Part shown: one piece after another, positions 6,052 to 7,027 of the stretch
Position numbering within the stretch: the stretch's first letter is position 1
Layout: every line of letters begins with the position of its first letter
Assembly (NCBI GenBank): GCA_015067375.1
Contig: SVMQ01000113.1
Span: forward strand, 1-7,027
Length of the DNA: 7,027 bases
Direction: 5' to 3'
Source: Oscillospiraceae bacterium
GTDB lineage: Bacteria > Bacillota > Clostridia > Oscillospirales > Ruminococcaceae
Program-made: the position numbers and the translations under genes
The notes under the pieces: model-generated
What the model saw: the letters and a program-made list of their open reading frames with translations, nothing else
The model's database searches: none
What the model was told of the DNA's origin: nothing

Positions 6052-6058
6052 ATAGACA

Positions 6059-6074
6059 GTTAGATTAAGCTAAC
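6059..6074. promoter_or_regulatory. Operator-like 16-bp imperfect palindrome
   Basis: GTTAGATT/AAGCTAAC is an inverted repeat with a single mismatched position and lies right at the predicted transcription start of the lysA-like gene. A dimeric repressor bound here would block initiation. The identity of any regulator is unknown, and the symmetry could also be chance. Confidence 0.45.
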
Positions 6075-6095
6075 CCAAAGAAAGGACATACAACT

Positions 6096-7027
6096 ATGAA
6101 AAACCCATTTGTAACCAAGGCACAGGTCGAGGAGATAGTAAAGACCTACCCCACACCGTTCCACATTTACGACGAAAAGGCTATCCGCGAGAATGCACGC
6201 GCTCTCAAGGCAGCGTTTTCATGGAACAAGGGCTTCCGTGAGTACTTCGCTGTAAAGGCTACTCCCAATCCCTTTATCCTCAAGGTGCTTCAGGAGGAGG
6301 GCTGCGGCTTTGACTGCTCCAGCTACACTGAGCTTATGATGAGCGATCAGGTTGGCGGCAAGGAGCACGACATCATGTTCAGCTCCAACGCTACACCAGA
6401 CGAGGATTTCCTGCTTGCGCACAAGCTCGGCGCTATCATCAATCTCGATGACTTTACACACATCGACGTACTCGACAAGCTGACAGGTATCCCCGAGACC
6501 ATCTGCTGCCGCTACAATCCAGGCGGAGAGTTCAAGACAGACGGCAGCCCCAATGTAATGGACACTCCCCGTGACGCAAAGTACGGCTTCACTCACGAGC
6601 AGATAATCGAGGGCTACCGCATCCTCAAGGAGAAGGGCGCAAAGAAGTTCGGTATGCACGCGTTCCTTGCTTCCAACACACTGACAAACGACTACTATCC
6701 CACACTTGCGAGGATAATGTTCCGCGCTGCTGTTGAGATAAAGGAGAAGTCGGGCGTACAGCTCAGCTTCATCAACCTGTCAGGCGGCGTCGGCATCCCC
6801 TACAAGCCCGATCAGCCTGCAAATGATATCGCTGTTATCGGCGCTAAGGTAAAGGAAGCTTATGAGGAGATACTCGTTCCTGCAGGAATGGGCGATGTTG
6901 CGATCTTCACGGAGCTTGGACGTTTCATGCTCGCGCCATACGGTCACCTTATCGCAAAGGCTATCCGCGAGAAGCACATCCACAAGGAGTATATCGGTCT
7001 TGACGCTTGTGCGGCAAACCTGATGCG
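6096..7027 (+). CDS. lysA: Diaminopimelate decarboxylase-like PLP enzyme, N-terminal 310 residues (cut by window edge)
   Basis: The product belongs to the fold-type III PLP decarboxylases and looks most like diaminopimelate decarboxylase, which makes lysine from meso-diaminopimelate with release of CO2 in the cytoplasm. Lys54 in FAVKATPNP is the PLP lysine. His188 in GMHAFLASN takes the place of the usual HIGSQ histidine, SGGVGIPY at 229-236 forms the phosphate-binding glycine loop, and ELGR at 273-276 replaces the usual EPGR. These variant motifs mark a divergent clostridial branch, so a related amino-acid substrate cannot be excluded. The C-terminal CExxD substrate motif lies beyond the window. 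The ribosome site AAAGGA (6081-6086) is 9 bases before the ATG. The gene has its own strong promoter and a palindrome at its transcription start. Its regular codon choice (AAG, ATC, CTC, CTT) suggests high expression. Confidence 0.88.
   Translation, partial: MKNPFVTKAQVEEIVKTYPTPFHIYDEKAIRENARALKAAFSWNKGFREYFAVKATPNPFILKVLQEEGCGFDCSSYTELMMSDQVGGKEHDIMFSSNATPDEDFLLAHKLGAIINLDDFTHIDVLDKLTGIPETICCRYNPGGEFKTDGSPNVMDTPRDAKYGFTHEQIIEGYRILKEKGAKKFGMHAFLASNTLTNDYYPTLARIMFRAAVEIKEKSGVQLSFINLSGGVGIPYKPDQPANDIAVIGAKVKEAYEEILVPAGMGDVAIFTELGRFMLAPYGHLIAKAIREKHIHKEYIGLDACAANLM

Noticed and set aside
6052..6095. Lysine riboswitch or T-box upstream of the lysA-like gene
   Set aside because: The leader is about 38 bases and the sequence upstream is coding, so there is no room for either element.
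6219..6659. Minus-strand open frame of 146 codons
   Set aside because: It lies opposite the LysA-like gene, whose motifs are unmistakable, and shows no supporting start signals.

Overview
The window looks like a piece of chromosome from a Gram-positive anaerobe of the Clostridia, most likely a Ruminococcus-type Oscillospiraceae. This is an inference from four things: RemA beside guanylate kinase, strong Shine-Dalgarno sites, a lipoprotein with a Thr/Ser/Ala-rich stalk, and a clostridial-type LysA. No rRNA or other taxonomic marker is present. No phage, transposase, CRISPR or defence gene was seen.

Layout. At the left, on the minus strand, lie remA (353-604) and the first 120 codons of gmk (1-360), overlapping by 8 bases. 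A short intergenic stretch (605-813) carries two divergent promoters with the same core elements. One drives remA-gmk. The other drives a plus-strand series: an alpha/beta hydrolase (814-1623), a HAD-superfamily protein overlapping it by 4 bases (1620-2348), and a two-helix membrane protein with a soluble tail (2362-2976). The membrane gene ends inside an array of five nearly identical copies of a 124-bp unit (2964-3571), each able to fold into several hairpins. Three more plus-strand genes follow: a second HAD-like protein (3596-4216), a lipoprotein (4230-5675) and a small three-helix membrane protein (5688-6017). A strong promoter 5 bases after that last stop starts a diaminopimelate decarboxylase-like gene (6096 to the window end).

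How the parts may work together. The tight spacing from 814 to 2976 and from 3596 to 6017 suggests two transcription units, or one unit interrupted by the array. No convincing promoter was found between 2976 and 3596, so the second group may depend on read-through across the array. The array could then act as a processing, stabilising or attenuating element between two halves of one operon. No shared pathway can be named. The first set is an esterase-like hydrolase, a HAD protein and a membrane protein. The second is a HAD-like protein, a lipoprotein and a membrane protein. The most unusual feature is the repeat array, followed by the incomplete HAD motifs and the operator-like palindrome at the start of the lysA-like transcript.
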